Shown here: piece after piece, positions 46,907 to 56,394 of the stretch
How the letters are laid out: every line of letters begins with the position of its first letter
Position numbering within the stretch: the first letter of the stretch is position 1
NCBI RefSeq assembly: GCF_010560025.1
Contig: NZ_SAIY01000009.1
Location: forward strand, 1-64,000
Source of the DNA: Verrucosispora sioxanthis
GTDB lineage: Bacteria; Actinomycetota; Actinomycetes; Mycobacteriales; Micromonosporaceae
Length of the DNA: 64,000 nucleotides
Direction: 5' to 3'
Position numbers and translations under genes: made by a program
Notes under the pieces: model-generated
Database searches by the model: none
What the model was told of the DNA's origin: nothing
What the model saw: only the letters and a program-made list of their open reading frames with translations

Positions 46907-46980
46907 GGCTCACCCTCGCCGTGTCGTACCGATGAGGCGGGGCAGGTGATCGCCGCGCCGGCGGCGGTCACCGACCCGGT

Positions 46981-47784
46981 TCAGCGACCGGCCTCGAGCG
47001 CGCCGGAGCGACCCCCGCCGTACGACCCGGCGAGACCGGCCGCAGCCAGCCCGTTGCCGGCGGCCCGGGCACCCTCACCGCGGGTCATCTCGGCCTCCAG
47101 GCCCTGACCACGACCGTCGAGGTCACGCAGCTGGCTCTCCAGGTACGCCTTGAGCCGGGTGCGGTACTCCCGCTCGAACTGCTTGAGCTCCTCGATGTGC
47201 TTCTGCAACGCGGTGCGCTTGGCGTCCAGGCCGCCCATGGCCTCCTGGTGCCGCTGCCGGGCGTCGCGCTCCAGCGCGTCGGCCTTGGCACGGGCCTCGC
47301 GGGTGACCTCCTCGGCCTTGGAACGGGCCTCGGAGAGCAGCTGGTCGGCCTCGCGGCGAGCGTCGGAGACGTGGTCGTCGGCGGTGCGCTGGGCCATCAT
47401 GAGCACCCGCAGCGCCTGCTGCTCGCCGTCCGGGCCGGCCGCGGCGCCACCGACACCAACGGAGCGGACCTGCTCCAGCTCCGCCTGCATGGCGCGGGCG
47501 GCCTGCTCGGCGGCGGCCTTGTCGCGCTGCACCCGGTCGAGCTGAGCCTTGACGTCGTTCAGCTCGGCCGCCAGGCGGGCATCGCCACCGGGGCCGGCCG
47601 GGGCACCGCCCCGCCCGCCGCGCTCCACCTGGGCGCGCAGTTCGTTGTTCTCCTCGATCAGACGGGCGAGTTCGCGCTCGACCTCGTCCAGGAAGGCGTC
47701 GACCTCCTCCTCGTCGTAGCCCCGCTTGCCGATCGGCGGCTTCTTGAAGGCGACGTTGTGGACGTCGGCCGGGGTCAGCGGCAT
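46981..47784 (-). CDS. wag31: Polar growth/division scaffold Wag31 (DivIVA)
   Basis: 267 residues. The membrane-binding N-terminus MPLTPADVHNVAFKKPPIGK and GYDEEEVDAFLDEVE matches the DivIVA domain. Two coiled-coil blocks follow (about 36-100 and 130-215), split by a Gly/Ala linker. It would organise tip growth at cell poles through phospholipid binding. ATG 47784 with GAGGAG is chosen over an upstream start. A sepF-yggT-divIVA order is conserved in Gram-positive bacteria. Confidence 0.95.
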   Translation of the reverse strand: MPLTPADVHNVAFKKPPIGKRGYDEEEVDAFLDEVERELARLIEENNELRAQVERGGRGGAPAGPGGDARLAAELNDVKAQLDRVQRDKAAAEQAARAMQAELEQVRSVGVGGAAAGPDGEQQALRVLMMAQRTADDHVSDARREADQLLSEARSKAEEVTREARAKADALERDARQRHQEAMGGLDAKRTALQKHIEELKQFEREYRTRLKAYLESQLRDLDGRGQGLEAEMTRGEGARAAGNGLAAAGLAGSYGGGRSGALEAGR

Positions 47785-47828
47785 CGAAACTCCTCGGGTC
47801 AGTTGCGGCCGCGATAGCGCGTCGGTCA

Positions 47829-48134
47829 TCAGGCGGTCCTGATGATCGCCGGCTCTAACACAAACCTCATCAGCACGAACAGGATAACCAGGAGCACAAG
47901 GGAGGCCAGGTCGATGCTCACGGTACCAATTCGCAGCGGAGGGATCACACGCCTCAACGCCCGGAGTGGGGGATCAGTGACGCTCCACACGGATTCCAGT
48001 CCGGCTGACGCTCCTCGACCGGGCTGCCAGCGACGGCCGTACTGCAACACCGCGCTCAGTACGAAACGGGCCAGAAGAACGATCAGGAAGACATACGTGG
48101 TCAGGTAGAGCACCTGTAACAAGATCGACAACAC
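47829..48134 (-). CDS. YggT-family membrane protein
   Basis: About 101 residues from GTG 48134, with two hydrophobic segments (residues 2-24 and 72-95) and PPLRALRRVIPPLRIGTVSID between them, diagnostic for YggT. It lies between sepF and wag31. A TTG at 48167 overlapping the sepF stop is another possible start. Confidence 0.85.
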   Translation of the reverse strand: MLSILLQVLYLTTYVFLIVLLARFVLSAVLQYGRRWQPGRGASAGLESVWSVTDPPLRALRRVIPPLRIGTVSIDLASLVLLVILFVLMRFVLEPAIIRTA

Positions 48135-48163
48135 GGCAGGCGACGTCCCTCGGGTCGGGCGGG

Positions 48164-48850
48164 TCAACTCAGGCTGAAGAACCCGCCCTCAGCGATCTTG
48201 GCCTTGTCCTCCGCGGTGACCTGGACATTGGCCGGTGAGAGCAGGAACACCCGGTTGGTCACGCGCTCGATCGTACCGCGCAGCCCGAACGCCAGCCCGG
48301 CGGCGAAGTCCACCAGACGGCGGGCATCCGCCTCATCCATCTCGGTGAGGTTGATGATCACCGGCACGCCGTCGCGGAAGTGTTCGCCGATGGTGCGCGC
48401 CTCGCGGTACGTGGTCGGGTGCAGCGTGGTGATTTGGTAACGCTGCTCCTCCTCCGGCACCAGCGCACGCTCACGCGGCTGCACCTGCGGCGCGAGGGCG
48501 AGGTTGTCCCGGGTGTGGTACGTCAGCGCGCCGGACGGCTCGCCGGTGGACCGGGTGATCGACCTGACGCTGGACCGCTCGGTGCGCTCCGGACGCTCGG
48601 ACTCCAGCCGCTCGGCCTCACCCAGCCGGGCCGACCGCTCGCTCAGCCGACCACGCTCACCCAGTCGTGGCCGAGGCGCCGGCGGCTCCTCCGGCTCGTC
48701 CTCCTCGTCGGCGAACTCCTCGGTGTACCGGCTCTGCCGGTAGCGCGACTCCCGGTAGCCACCCTTGTCGTAGCCACCGTCGTCGTAGGCCCGCTCGTCG
48801 TCCTCTTCGACCAGTCCGAGCCAGACCCCCGCCTTGCGCAGTGCACCCAT
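48164..48850 (-). CDS. sepF: Cell division protein SepF
   Basis: 228 residues. It ties FtsZ filaments to the membrane and takes the place of FtsA in actinobacteria. The C-terminal domain (about 135-222) has TYREARTIGEHFRDGVPVII, NLTEMDEADARRLVDFAAGL and RVTNRVFLLSPANV. The N-terminal amphipathic helix MGALRKAGVWLGLVEEDD should bind membrane; a charged, flexible linker connects the two. ATG 48850 with GGAAGGG is preferred to upstream starts. Confidence 0.94.
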   Translation of the reverse strand: MGALRKAGVWLGLVEEDDERAYDDGGYDKGGYRESRYRQSRYTEEFADEEDEPEEPPAPRPRLGERGRLSERSARLGEAERLESERPERTERSSVRSITRSTGEPSGALTYHTRDNLALAPQVQPRERALVPEEEQRYQITTLHPTTYREARTIGEHFRDGVPVIINLTEMDEADARRLVDFAAGLAFGLRGTIERVTNRVFLLSPANVQVTAEDKAKIAEGGFFSLS

Positions 48851-49043
48851 CCCCGCGCCCTTCCCGTCCGCCGTGCGGCACACGCCCCCGCCGTGTCGCC
48901 TGTCGCGAGTGGACCATCCCTGCCCACCGGACCGGAACGGCAATCCCCCGACGCGCAATTCGCGTTGCACGTCACGCCCCCCGTCGCCGGGAAGGCCGTT
49001 CCTACAAACAACACTGATGTAATTTGCTTCCCTCGCGGCCAGG

Positions 49044-49793
49044 CTACCGCAGCGTGGGACGCATTCCGAGCAACGCGCTGCCGACGCGGACATGTGTCGC
49101 GCCGTGTCCGATCGCCGCTTCCAGGTCGCCACTCATGCCGGCGGACAGCTCCGTCGCCTGCGGATGGTCCGCCCGCACCAGCGCCGCCACCGTCGCCAGC
49201 CGGGCGAACGCCCGCTCCGGCTCCCAGCCCAGCGGTGCCACCGCCATCAGGCCGGCCAGCCGGAGCCCACCGGCGGCGGCGACCGCCTCGGTGACCGCAC
49301 CGAGGCCGACATCGGGATCGGCCGAGTCCGGCACGGCACCACCCCGCGCCGCGTCACCGTCGATGCTCACCTGCACCAACACGTCCAGCGGCCGATCCCG
49401 GCCGATGGCGGTGACGCCGGTGTCCAACGCGGATGCCAACCGGACGCTGTCGACGGACTGGACCACGTCCGCGTACCGCAGCACCGACTTGACCTTGTTG
49501 CGCTGCAACCGGCCGACGAAATGCCAACGCGGGGTGAGGCCGGCGGCGGCGACCTGCGCCGCCTTGCCCGCCGCCTCTTGGTCGCGGTTCTCCCCCACGT
49601 CGGTCACGCCGAGGCCGACCAACGTCACCACATCGGCCGCGGGGTAGGTCTTGGTCACCGCGATCATGGTCACCTCGGCCCGGTCGCGGCCCGCGGCCGT
49701 GCAGGCGTCAGCGATGCGGGAGCGTACGCGGGCGAGCCCGGCGGCGAGTTCCGCGCGCCGGTCGGCTCTCGCCGGGGCTTGACTGTCGGTCAT
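49044..49793 (-). CDS. YggS-family PLP-homeostasis protein
   Basis: 249-residue alanine-racemase-like barrel that binds PLP without a known catalytic reaction. The lysine is in MIAVTKTYPAAD; VGENRDQEAAGK, WHFVGRLQRNK and LSAGMSGDLEAAI are also typical. It starts 10 nt after ftsZ ends. Many actinobacteria have a laccase-domain gene (pgeF) between them; none is present. Confidence 0.92.
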   Translation of the reverse strand: MTDSQAPARADRRAELAAGLARVRSRIADACTAAGRDRAEVTMIAVTKTYPAADVVTLVGLGVTDVGENRDQEAAGKAAQVAAAGLTPRWHFVGRLQRNKVKSVLRYADVVQSVDSVRLASALDTGVTAIGRDRPLDVLVQVSIDGDAARGGAVPDSADPDVGLGAVTEAVAAAGGLRLAGLMAVAPLGWEPERAFARLATVAALVRADHPQATELSAGMSGDLEAAIGHGATHVRVGSALLGMRPTLR

Positions 49794-49802
49794 CGGCGCT
49801 GT

Positions 49803-50918
49803 TCAGGACCCGTTCTTCAGGAAGTCGGGCACGTCCACGTCGTCGAAGAGCACCCGGCGCGGCGACTGCGGCGTGGCCGGAGGCGTCGGCGACGGCACGA
49901 TCGGCGTGCTCGGCGGGGCGGACTGGTTCTGGTTCGACTTACGGGGTGCCTCGGCCGCCTTGTACGCCGGAGTGCCCCCGTCGAAGCCCGCCGCGATCAC
50001 GGTGACCCGCACCTCGTCGCCGAGCGCGTCGTCGATGACCGCGCCGAAGATGATGTTCGCGTCCGGGTGCGCCGCGTCGGTGACCAGCTGGGCCGCGTCG
50101 TTGATCTCGAACAGACCGAGATCGGAACCACCGGCGATGGAGAGCAGCACGCCACGCGCGCCGTCCATGCTCTGCTCCAGCAACGGGCTGGAGATGGCGG
50201 CCTCGGCGGCCTCGACCGCGCGGTTCTCGCCCCGGGCGCTACCGATGCCCATCAGCGCGCTGCCCGCGCCGCTCATCACGCTCTTGACGTCGGCGAAGTC
50301 CAGGTTGATCAGACCCGGCGTGGTGATCAGGTCGGTGATGCCCTGAACACCGGAGAGCAGCACCTGGTCAGCCGTGCGGAACGCGTCCATCATGCTGATG
50401 TTGCGGTCGCCCAGCGCCAGCAGCCGGTCGTTCGGAATGACGATCAAGGTGTCACACTGGTTACGCAGCTCGTCGATGCCGGCCTCGGCCTGCACCTGAC
50501 GGCGCTTGCCCTCGAAGGAGAAGGGGCGGGTGACCACACCGATGGTCAGCGCACCGAGCTTGCGGGCGATGTTCGCCACCACGGGCGCACCACCGGTGCC
50601 GGTGCCACCACCCTCACCGCAGGTGACGAAGACCATGTCGGCTCCCTTGAGGACCTCCTCGATCTCGTCGCGATGGTCCTCGGCGGCGTTCTTGCCGACG
50701 TCCGGGTTGGCGCCGGCGCCCAGCCCCCGGGTCAGTTCGCGGCCGACGTCGAGCTTGACGTCGGCGTCGCTCATCAGCAGCGCCTGCGCGTCCGTGTTGA
50801 TCGCGATGAACTCGACGCCCTTGAGCCCAACCTCGATCATCCGGTTGACGGCGTTGACGCCGCCACCCCCGATGCCGACGACCTTGATGACCGCCAGGTA
50901 GTTGTGCGGAGGTGTCAT
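49803..50918 (-). CDS. ftsZ: Cell division GTPase FtsZ
   Basis: 371-residue tubulin homologue that forms the Z-ring. The GTP-binding loop is GEGGGTGTGGAP and the T7 catalytic loop NLDFADVKSVM. The C-terminal peptide DDVDVPDFLKNG is the binding site for SepF. The start follows AAGGGAAAGG. A strong palindrome and TTGACA box lie about 100-135 nt upstream. Confidence 0.97.
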   Translation of the reverse strand: MTPPHNYLAVIKVVGIGGGGVNAVNRMIEVGLKGVEFIAINTDAQALLMSDADVKLDVGRELTRGLGAGANPDVGKNAAEDHRDEIEEVLKGADMVFVTCGEGGGTGTGGAPVVANIARKLGALTIGVVTRPFSFEGKRRQVQAEAGIDELRNQCDTLIVIPNDRLLALGDRNISMMDAFRTADQVLLSGVQGITDLITTPGLINLDFADVKSVMSGAGSALMGIGSARGENRAVEAAEAAISSPLLEQSMDGARGVLLSIAGGSDLGLFEINDAAQLVTDAAHPDANIIFGAVIDDALGDEVRVTVIAAGFDGGTPAYKAAEAPRKSNQNQSAPPSTPIVPSPTPPATPQSPRRVLFDDVDVPDFLKNGS

Positions 50919-51016
50919 CTCCGGTCCTTTCCCTTCGAGATTGGCTACTCCCCGACCGGCTACGGCCTGGCCGGACCGACGGTCGACGCAGCTACCACCA
51001 CCGAGGTCGAGAGGTA

Positions 51017-51054
51017 AACCCTCACCCTCTACTAGAGGGTGAGAGTTATGTCAA
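51017..51054 (-). promoter_or_regulatory. ftsZ promoter overlapped by a palindrome
   Basis: CTCACCCTCT (51021-51030) and AGAGGGTGAG (51034-51043) are perfect arms around ACT; matching AAC/GTT ends extend it to 51017-51047. On the minus strand a TTGACA box (51049-51054) lies next to it, so the palindrome covers the spacer and -10 region. A bound protein would block ftsZ transcription. Confidence 0.7.
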
Positions 51055-51158
51055 CCACTGATCCCCTTCCGGGCAACGTAAGCGCAGCCGAGCGATGAGC
51101 CAAGGACCTCTCCGGCGTGTCGCCGGTGTAGCGAGACTGCTCACCACTGACCGGTGAC

Positions 51159-51974
51159 TCACCGGAAGGTGACCACGTCCGGCGCGCTCACGTCGATCCG
51201 GGCCGCGTCCTGGTCGAGCAGCGCGGTGGCCACCCGCGCCTTGTCCGCGCCACGGGTCGCGTCACCCCAGAACACCGTGCGATCGTCGTGCAGCCGCAGA
51301 CTGATCCGGGCCAACCCCTCGACCCTGATCTCGACCAGTTGGTCGAGCAGCTCCGGAGTGAGCACACCGAGCACGTCGAGCCCGGCCCGGGTGTCCGGGT
51401 CGTCCGGACCGGGCGCGGCCACCCGTACCACTGGCAGGCCGTCCGGACGCTGCGGAACCGTCCGGAACACCACCCCGGCGGCGTCGACCACCGCGAACCG
51501 CTCACCGCGCGGCACCACCGCCACCCCCGTGCGCTCGGTCAGCCGTACCACCAACGCGTCCGGCCAGTCCCGGGTGACGGTGACCCGCTCCACCGGCGGC
51601 AGCGCACCGATCCGGCCCGCCAACGCGGCCAGGTCCACCCGCGCCAGCGAAGCACCGTCCGGCACCCCCGCCGCGTCCCGCACCTGCACCGCCGTCACCA
51701 GCTCGGCGCCCTCCACCCGTACCTCGCGTACCCCGAACAGGCCGGTGCCCAGCAGCGCCCACGCCACCAGCCCGGCCACCGCGACCACGCCACCGGCCAC
51801 CGCCCAGGGCAGCGCCGCGCGCATCCGGCGCTGCCGGGCCCGGGCCATGAACCGCCGGGTGGAGGCGGGTACCGCATCACTGCCCGCGCGTACCAGCTGC
51901 CACCTGCGCACCGGACGACGCCCCGCGCCACCGTCCACACCGGTGCCGCGACCACGGGCCGGGCCGGGACTCAT
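51159..51974 (-). CDS. ftsQ: Cell division protein FtsQ
   Basis: 271 residues: basic cytoplasmic N-terminus, one membrane helix (about 54-76), POTRA domain (FGVREVRVEGAELVTAVQVR, then VERVTVTRDWPDALVVRLTE) and the FtsQ beta domain. It belongs to the divisome with FtsL and FtsI. The ATG overlaps the murC stop as ATGA. Confidence 0.92.
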   Translation of the reverse strand: MSPGPARGRGTGVDGGAGRRPVRRWQLVRAGSDAVPASTRRFMARARQRRMRAALPWAVAGGVVAVAGLVAWALLGTGLFGVREVRVEGAELVTAVQVRDAAGVPDGASLARVDLAALAGRIGALPPVERVTVTRDWPDALVVRLTERTGVAVVPRGERFAVVDAAGVVFRTVPQRPDGLPVVRVAAPGPDDPDTRAGLDVLGVLTPELLDQLVEIRVEGLARISLRLHDDRTVFWGDATRGADKARVATALLDQDAARIDVSAPDVVTFR

Positions 51975-53503
51975 TCCGCGACGGGCGCCGCGCCGTCCAC
52001 ACCGACGGCTCCGGGCACGCTTCCCCCGATGCTCGTCGACCCGCCGGCCACCCCACCGGCGACGGTGCCGGTGAGCGCCGACGCACCGACGGTACGCGCG
52101 GCCAACGCGGCGAGCAGCTCGTCACCCATCAGTGAGATCGGCGGGGCACCCATCGTCACCACCACGTCACCGGGTCGGGCGCGCCGGGCCACCTCGGCCG
52201 GCGCCGACTCCCAGGTGTCGACGAAGACCTTCCGCTCCGCTGGTAGCGACACCGCCTCGACAAGCGCCGCCGAACCCTCGCCGGGACCACGCTCCTCGCC
52301 CGGCCCGAAGACCTCCAGCAGCACCAGTTCGTCGGCGATCGCCAGCGCCTCGGCGATCTCCGCCTGCAGCTGCCGGGTGCGGTAGAGCCGGTAGGGCTGG
52401 AAGACGACGATCAGCCGACCGTCGCCGGCCACCTCGCGCAACGTCCGCAGCGCCAGCGTCATCGAGGTCGGGTGGTAGGCGTACTCGTCGTAGACCAGCA
52501 CCCCGTCGACGTCACCCTTGCGCTCGAAGCGGCGGCGCACCCCCGGGAAGGCTGCCAGCGCGGCCTCCGCCGCCGGCAACGGCAACTCCAGCAGGTACGC
52601 GGCCAGTACCGCCGAGGCACTGTTGAGCCCCATGTGCCGGCCCGGCACCGGCAACCGGAACTCGCCGAGCGGACGACCGTCGATGTGGGCGAGGTAGCGC
52701 ACCCCCCGCGCCGAGGAGGCCATCTCGGTCAGTCGCAGGTCGGCGTCCTCGGCCTCCCCGTAGGTGTACACCCGACGCCCCTCGGCGCGCAGCGTCGCCG
52801 CCAGCCGCCGACCACCCGCGTCGTCGGCGCAGGTGATGACGAAGCCGTCCGGGTCGGTGAGCCGGGCGAACTCGGCGAAGGTTGCTTCCAGGTTGGCCAG
52901 ATCGCCGTAGGTGTTCAGATGGTCCGCCTCGACGTTCGTCACGATCGAGACGAACGGACGGTAGATGAGAAAGGAGCGGTCGCTCTCGTCGGCCTCCACC
53001 ACGAAGTACTCGCCGGTGCCGTGGTGCGCCCCCGACCCCACCTCCGAGATCTCCCCACCGATCACGAAGGAGGGATCGACCCCGGCCTGCTGGAGCACCA
53101 TGGTGACCATCGAGGTGGTGGTGGTCTTGCCGTGGGTGCCGGCGACGGCCACCGTGCGGCGGCCGGTCATCGCGGCCGCGAGGGCCTCCGAGCGGTGCAG
53201 CACCCGCAGCCCGCGCCGGCGCGCCTCAACCATCTCCAGGTGGTCCGCGGGGATCGCCGAGGAGTAAACGACCGTGTCCACGCCGTCGAGATTGGCCGTC
53301 TCGTGGGTCATGTGGATCGTCCCGCCGAGCGCCCGCAGGCCGGCCAACGACGGCCACTCCCGCAGTTCGCTGCCGGAGACCGGCAGGCCCCGGGTCAGGA
53401 AGAGCCGGGCCAGCCCGCTCATCCCCACGCCACCCACGCCGATCAGGTGGATGTGCCCGAGATCCTCGGCGGTCAGCGTGCCCGCCGGGCTGAACGTGGT
53501 CAT
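51971..53503 (-). CDS. murC: UDP-N-acetylmuramate--L-alanine ligase
   Basis: 510 residues. It adds L-alanine to UDP-MurNAc. HLIGVGGVGMSGLA binds the nucleotide and GTHGKTTTTSMV is the ATP P-loop; EADESDRSFL and TNVEADHLN are also present. Two usually fixed motifs differ: DEYAYHPTSM instead of the common DDYAHHPTE, and FQPYRLYRT instead of FQPHLYSRT. A Gly/Ala/Val tail of about 40 residues ends the protein. It overlaps murG and ftsQ by 4 nt each. Confidence 0.94.
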   Translation of the reverse strand: MTTFSPAGTLTAEDLGHIHLIGVGGVGMSGLARLFLTRGLPVSGSELREWPSLAGLRALGGTIHMTHETANLDGVDTVVYSSAIPADHLEMVEARRRGLRVLHRSEALAAAMTGRRTVAVAGTHGKTTTTSMVTMVLQQAGVDPSFVIGGEISEVGSGAHHGTGEYFVVEADESDRSFLIYRPFVSIVTNVEADHLNTYGDLANLEATFAEFARLTDPDGFVITCADDAGGRRLAATLRAEGRRVYTYGEAEDADLRLTEMASSARGVRYLAHIDGRPLGEFRLPVPGRHMGLNSASAVLAAYLLELPLPAAEAALAAFPGVRRRFERKGDVDGVLVYDEYAYHPTSMTLALRTLREVAGDGRLIVVFQPYRLYRTRQLQAEIAEALAIADELVLLEVFGPGEERGPGEGSAALVEAVSLPAERKVFVDTWESAPAEVARRARPGDVVVTMGAPPISLMGDELLAALAARTVGASALTGTVAGGVAGGSTSIGGSVPGAVGVDGAAPVAE

Positions 53504-54606
53504 CGGGTTACCGCCTCGTAGACGAAGTTGAGCAGTGCCTCGTCGCCGTCGCGCCGCCCGTAGGCCGCCGCGGCCGTACCCATCGCGTGCAGCCGCTGCG
53601 GGTCGCGGATCAGCGGGATCACCGTACGTTCGAGCCAGTCCGGCGTGACCTCGGCGTCGTCGACGAGCAGACCGCCACCGGCCTCGACCACCGGCAGCGC
53701 GTTGCGCTTCTGCTCCTGGTTGCTGTGCGGGTAGGGCACGTAGATGGCGGGCAGCCCGATCGCGGCGACCTCGGCGCAGGTCATCGCCCCACCCCGGCCG
53801 AGCATCAGGTCCGCCGCCGCGTAACCGGCGTCCATGTCGGACAGGTACGGCAGCGTCACGTACGGCACCGGCAGGTCGGTCGGGACCGACACCGACTCGT
53901 TGCGGGCACCGATCACGTGCAGCACCTGGACGCCGTTGCGGGCCAGTTCCTTGGCCGCCCCGGAGACCGCCAGGTTGATCGACCGGGCGCCCTGCGAGCC
54001 ACCGGCGACGAAGAGCACCGGCAGGTCCGGACGGAGCCCGAAGTGGGCCCGCGCGGCGTTGCGCATCGCCGCCCGGTCCAGCCCGGCGATGCTGCGCCGC
54101 AGCGGCACGCCGACCACCCGGGCGTCGCGCAGCGACTCCGCCTGCGCCGGCTGGTGCGGGAAGCCGACCGCGACGTGCTTGGTGAACTTCATCCCCAGCC
54201 GGTTGGCCACCCCCGGGGGCACGTTCACCTCGTGGATCACGATGGGCAGCTCCCGCCGCCAGGCGGCCAGGTAGGCCGGGACCGAGACGTACCCACCGAA
54301 GCCGACCACCACGTCGGCGCGTACCTCGTCGATGACCTTGCCCGCCGCGCGGGCCGCGGTCCACATCCGGCCCGGGGTACGGACCAGGTTCATGTTGATC
54401 GAGCGGGGCAGCTGGTAGGCGGGGATGTTCCGCAGGTCGTACCCGGCCGGCGGAATCAGCTCGTTCTCCAGGCCCTTCGGTGTGCCGAGGCAGGTTATCC
54501 GGACGCCGGGGTCGTGCCGCCGCAGGCAGTCGGCGAAGGCGAGCAACGGGTAGATGTGCCCCCCGGTGCCACCTCCTGCGAGCACCACCGAACGCAGCGG
54601 ACCCAT
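53500..54606 (-). CDS. murG: Lipid II synthase MurG
   Basis: 368-residue glycosyltransferase that adds GlcNAc to lipid I. LAGGGTGGHIYPLLAFAD is the N-terminal loop, VVGFGGYVSVPAYLAA the membrane-side site, and FVAGGSQGARSINLA and RGGAMTCAEVAAIGLP bind UDP-GlcNAc. The ATG at 54606 shares one base with the ftsW stop (TGATG). Confidence 0.96.
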   Translation of the reverse strand: MGPLRSVVLAGGGTGGHIYPLLAFADCLRRHDPGVRITCLGTPKGLENELIPPAGYDLRNIPAYQLPRSINMNLVRTPGRMWTAARAAGKVIDEVRADVVVGFGGYVSVPAYLAAWRRELPIVIHEVNVPPGVANRLGMKFTKHVAVGFPHQPAQAESLRDARVVGVPLRRSIAGLDRAAMRNAARAHFGLRPDLPVLFVAGGSQGARSINLAVSGAAKELARNGVQVLHVIGARNESVSVPTDLPVPYVTLPYLSDMDAGYAAADLMLGRGGAMTCAEVAAIGLPAIYVPYPHSNQEQKRNALPVVEAGGGLLVDDAEVTPDWLERTVIPLIRDPQRLHAMGTAAAAYGRRDGDEALLNFVYEAVTR

Positions 54607-56182
54607 CAACGTCTCCTCTCGCTCGCCGACCCGCCGCGACCCCGGGCAGCCCGGGTGCCACGCGGTGTGGCCTGGTCGTCCGTGCGCCGCTTGCGCGCCT
54701 GGGGCACGGAGCCCCGGGCGGCCGCCGGCGGCGCCGCGCGGCGCCGCCGGCCGGGAAGTGGCGGCAACGGTGCCCAGTCCGGACCCACCGGGCCGGCGGA
54801 CGGGCATGTAGGGCCCGGGCCGCATCCGGTTCCGCCCGGGCGAACGAGGCCAGCATGCCGACCGCCGCGAGGGTCACCACCAGGGCGCTGCCGCCGTCGG
54901 AGATGAAGGGCAGCGGTACGCCGGTCAGCGGCAGCAGCCCGATCACGCCGCCGATGTTGATGAACGCCTGCCCGACGAGCCAGGCGGTGGCGCCGGCGGC
55001 GGCCAGTCGCCGGAACGGGTCGTCGACCCGGCGGGCGATGCGCAGACCGGTGTAGCCGAGCACGGCGAACAGGGTGACGATCACGGCGCAGCCGACCACG
55101 CCCAACTCCTCGGCGATCACCGCGAAGATGAAGTCGTTCTCCGCGGCCGGCAGCCAGGCCCACTTGGTCCGCCCCTGACCCAGCCCGGTGCCGAACCAAC
55201 CCCCGTTGGCGATGGCGTACCGGGCCTGGACCATCTGATAGCAGAAGTCGTCCTTGCAGGCGTCCAGCGGTGGCGGGCTGAAGAACATGGTGAGCCGGGC
55301 CAGCCGGTAGTTCTCCTCGCCGCGCACACCGGAACCGGCGCCGATGGAGGCCACCGCGACCAGCAGGCCGATGCCGAGCAGCCCGATCGCGCTGAGCGCG
55401 GCGAAGACCCGCAGCCGCACCCCGGCGGCCCAGAGCAGCCCCACCACCAGGGCGAGCAGGCAGAGCATGCTGCCCAGGTCGTTGTAGCCGACCAGCACGA
55501 AGAGCAGCCCCACCACCGGGAACAGCGGGGTGGCCAACTCCCGCCACCAGCCCAGCGCCGCGCCCTTGCGAGCGAGCACGTGCGCGCCCCAGAGCACCAG
55601 CGCGAACTTCGCCAGCTCCGAGGGTTGCAGGCTGATCCCGCCGATGTACAGCCAGAGCAGCTCGGCCTCCAGCGGGCCGATCTTCGCGTCGCCGTCGGTC
55701 AGCCGTCCGTACGCCACCAGCAGGTTCAGCAGGATCAGCAGCCCCACCGCGACCGCCAGGGTCGGCCGGCCCAGGGCCCGGTAGGTGCGCGCCGGCAGGC
55801 GCTGGCAGGCCCAGAACGCCACGATGCCGATCACCGCGAAGATCGCCTGCTTGGTCAGCGACGCCGAGGCGTTGCCGTCCTGGGCGTAGTCCCGAACGCT
55901 GGTGGCCGAGAAGACCATGGTCAGCCCGATCAGCAGCAGCAACCCGGCGCTGGCCAGCAGCAGGTGGTAGGAGGCCAGCGGCCGGGACAACAGGCCCCGC
56001 AGCGCGGCCAACGATCCCACCGCGTCCAGCCCACGCCACGGCCTCTCGGCGTCGCCGCCCGTCACCGTGCCGCCGGCCCGCGCCGCACCAGCCCCGCCGG
56101 GGCTGCCGACCCGTCCGGTAGCCGCGGTCACCGACACCTCCGGACGCGCCGGGCTGCCGGCCGGGCTCCGCCCCACTGCCAC
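54606..56182 (-). CDS. ftsW: SEDS-family peptidoglycan glycosyltransferase FtsW (frame broken near 54791)
   Basis: Ten membrane helices, with LGGISLQPSELAKFALVLWG-like and NIGGVIGLLPLTGVPLPFIS motifs of SEDS proteins (exact strings seen: IGGISLQPSELAKFALVLWG and GGVIGLLPLTGVPLPFISDG). As read, the frame passes its end and runs through murG in another frame. A missing C in a C run near 54791 restores the natural end (basic tail ending ASERRR) at 54606, 525 residues. GTG 56182 is chosen for the AGGAG 5 nt upstream. Confidence 0.91.
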
Positions 56183-56394
56183 GTCGTCTCCTAGCGCCTC
56201 CCCCACAGCGCCATCATCGCCGCTACCGGCACCCGACCGGGGCGGTACGCCCCGGTCGGCGTGTCGCACTTGCGCCGACCACCCTCCGCAGTCCCGCCAA
56301 CACTTCCCCCATAGCGTTGATCAAGAAGTTTGGGTCGGAATCCGGCGGATCTCCGACCCGAACTTCTTGATCAACACGTTCAGGCTGGCGTGGG
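56183..56394. other. 212-nt gap between ftsW and mraY, no murD
   Basis: In most actinobacteria murD lies between mraY and ftsW. Here the gap is far too short for it and holds only the upstream region of ftsW and the 60-nt palindrome at 56316-56375. I see no remnant of a Mur ligase. Confidence 0.75.
56316..56375. repeat. 60-nt palindromic repeat, copy 2
   Basis: The same 15-nt arms as at 8158-8217 (56316-56330 and 56361-56375). In this copy the next 8 nt, GGGTCGGA and TCCGACCC, also pair after one mismatch, giving a long near-perfect hairpin. It follows the mraY stop by 19 nt and may end the upstream transcript. Confidence 0.87.

Noticed and set aside
51971..56269. A 1432-residue FtsW-MurC fusion.
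   Set aside because: The frame leaves FtsW near 54791 after a probable lost C and passes through murG out of frame; murG and murC have normal starts and overlaps.
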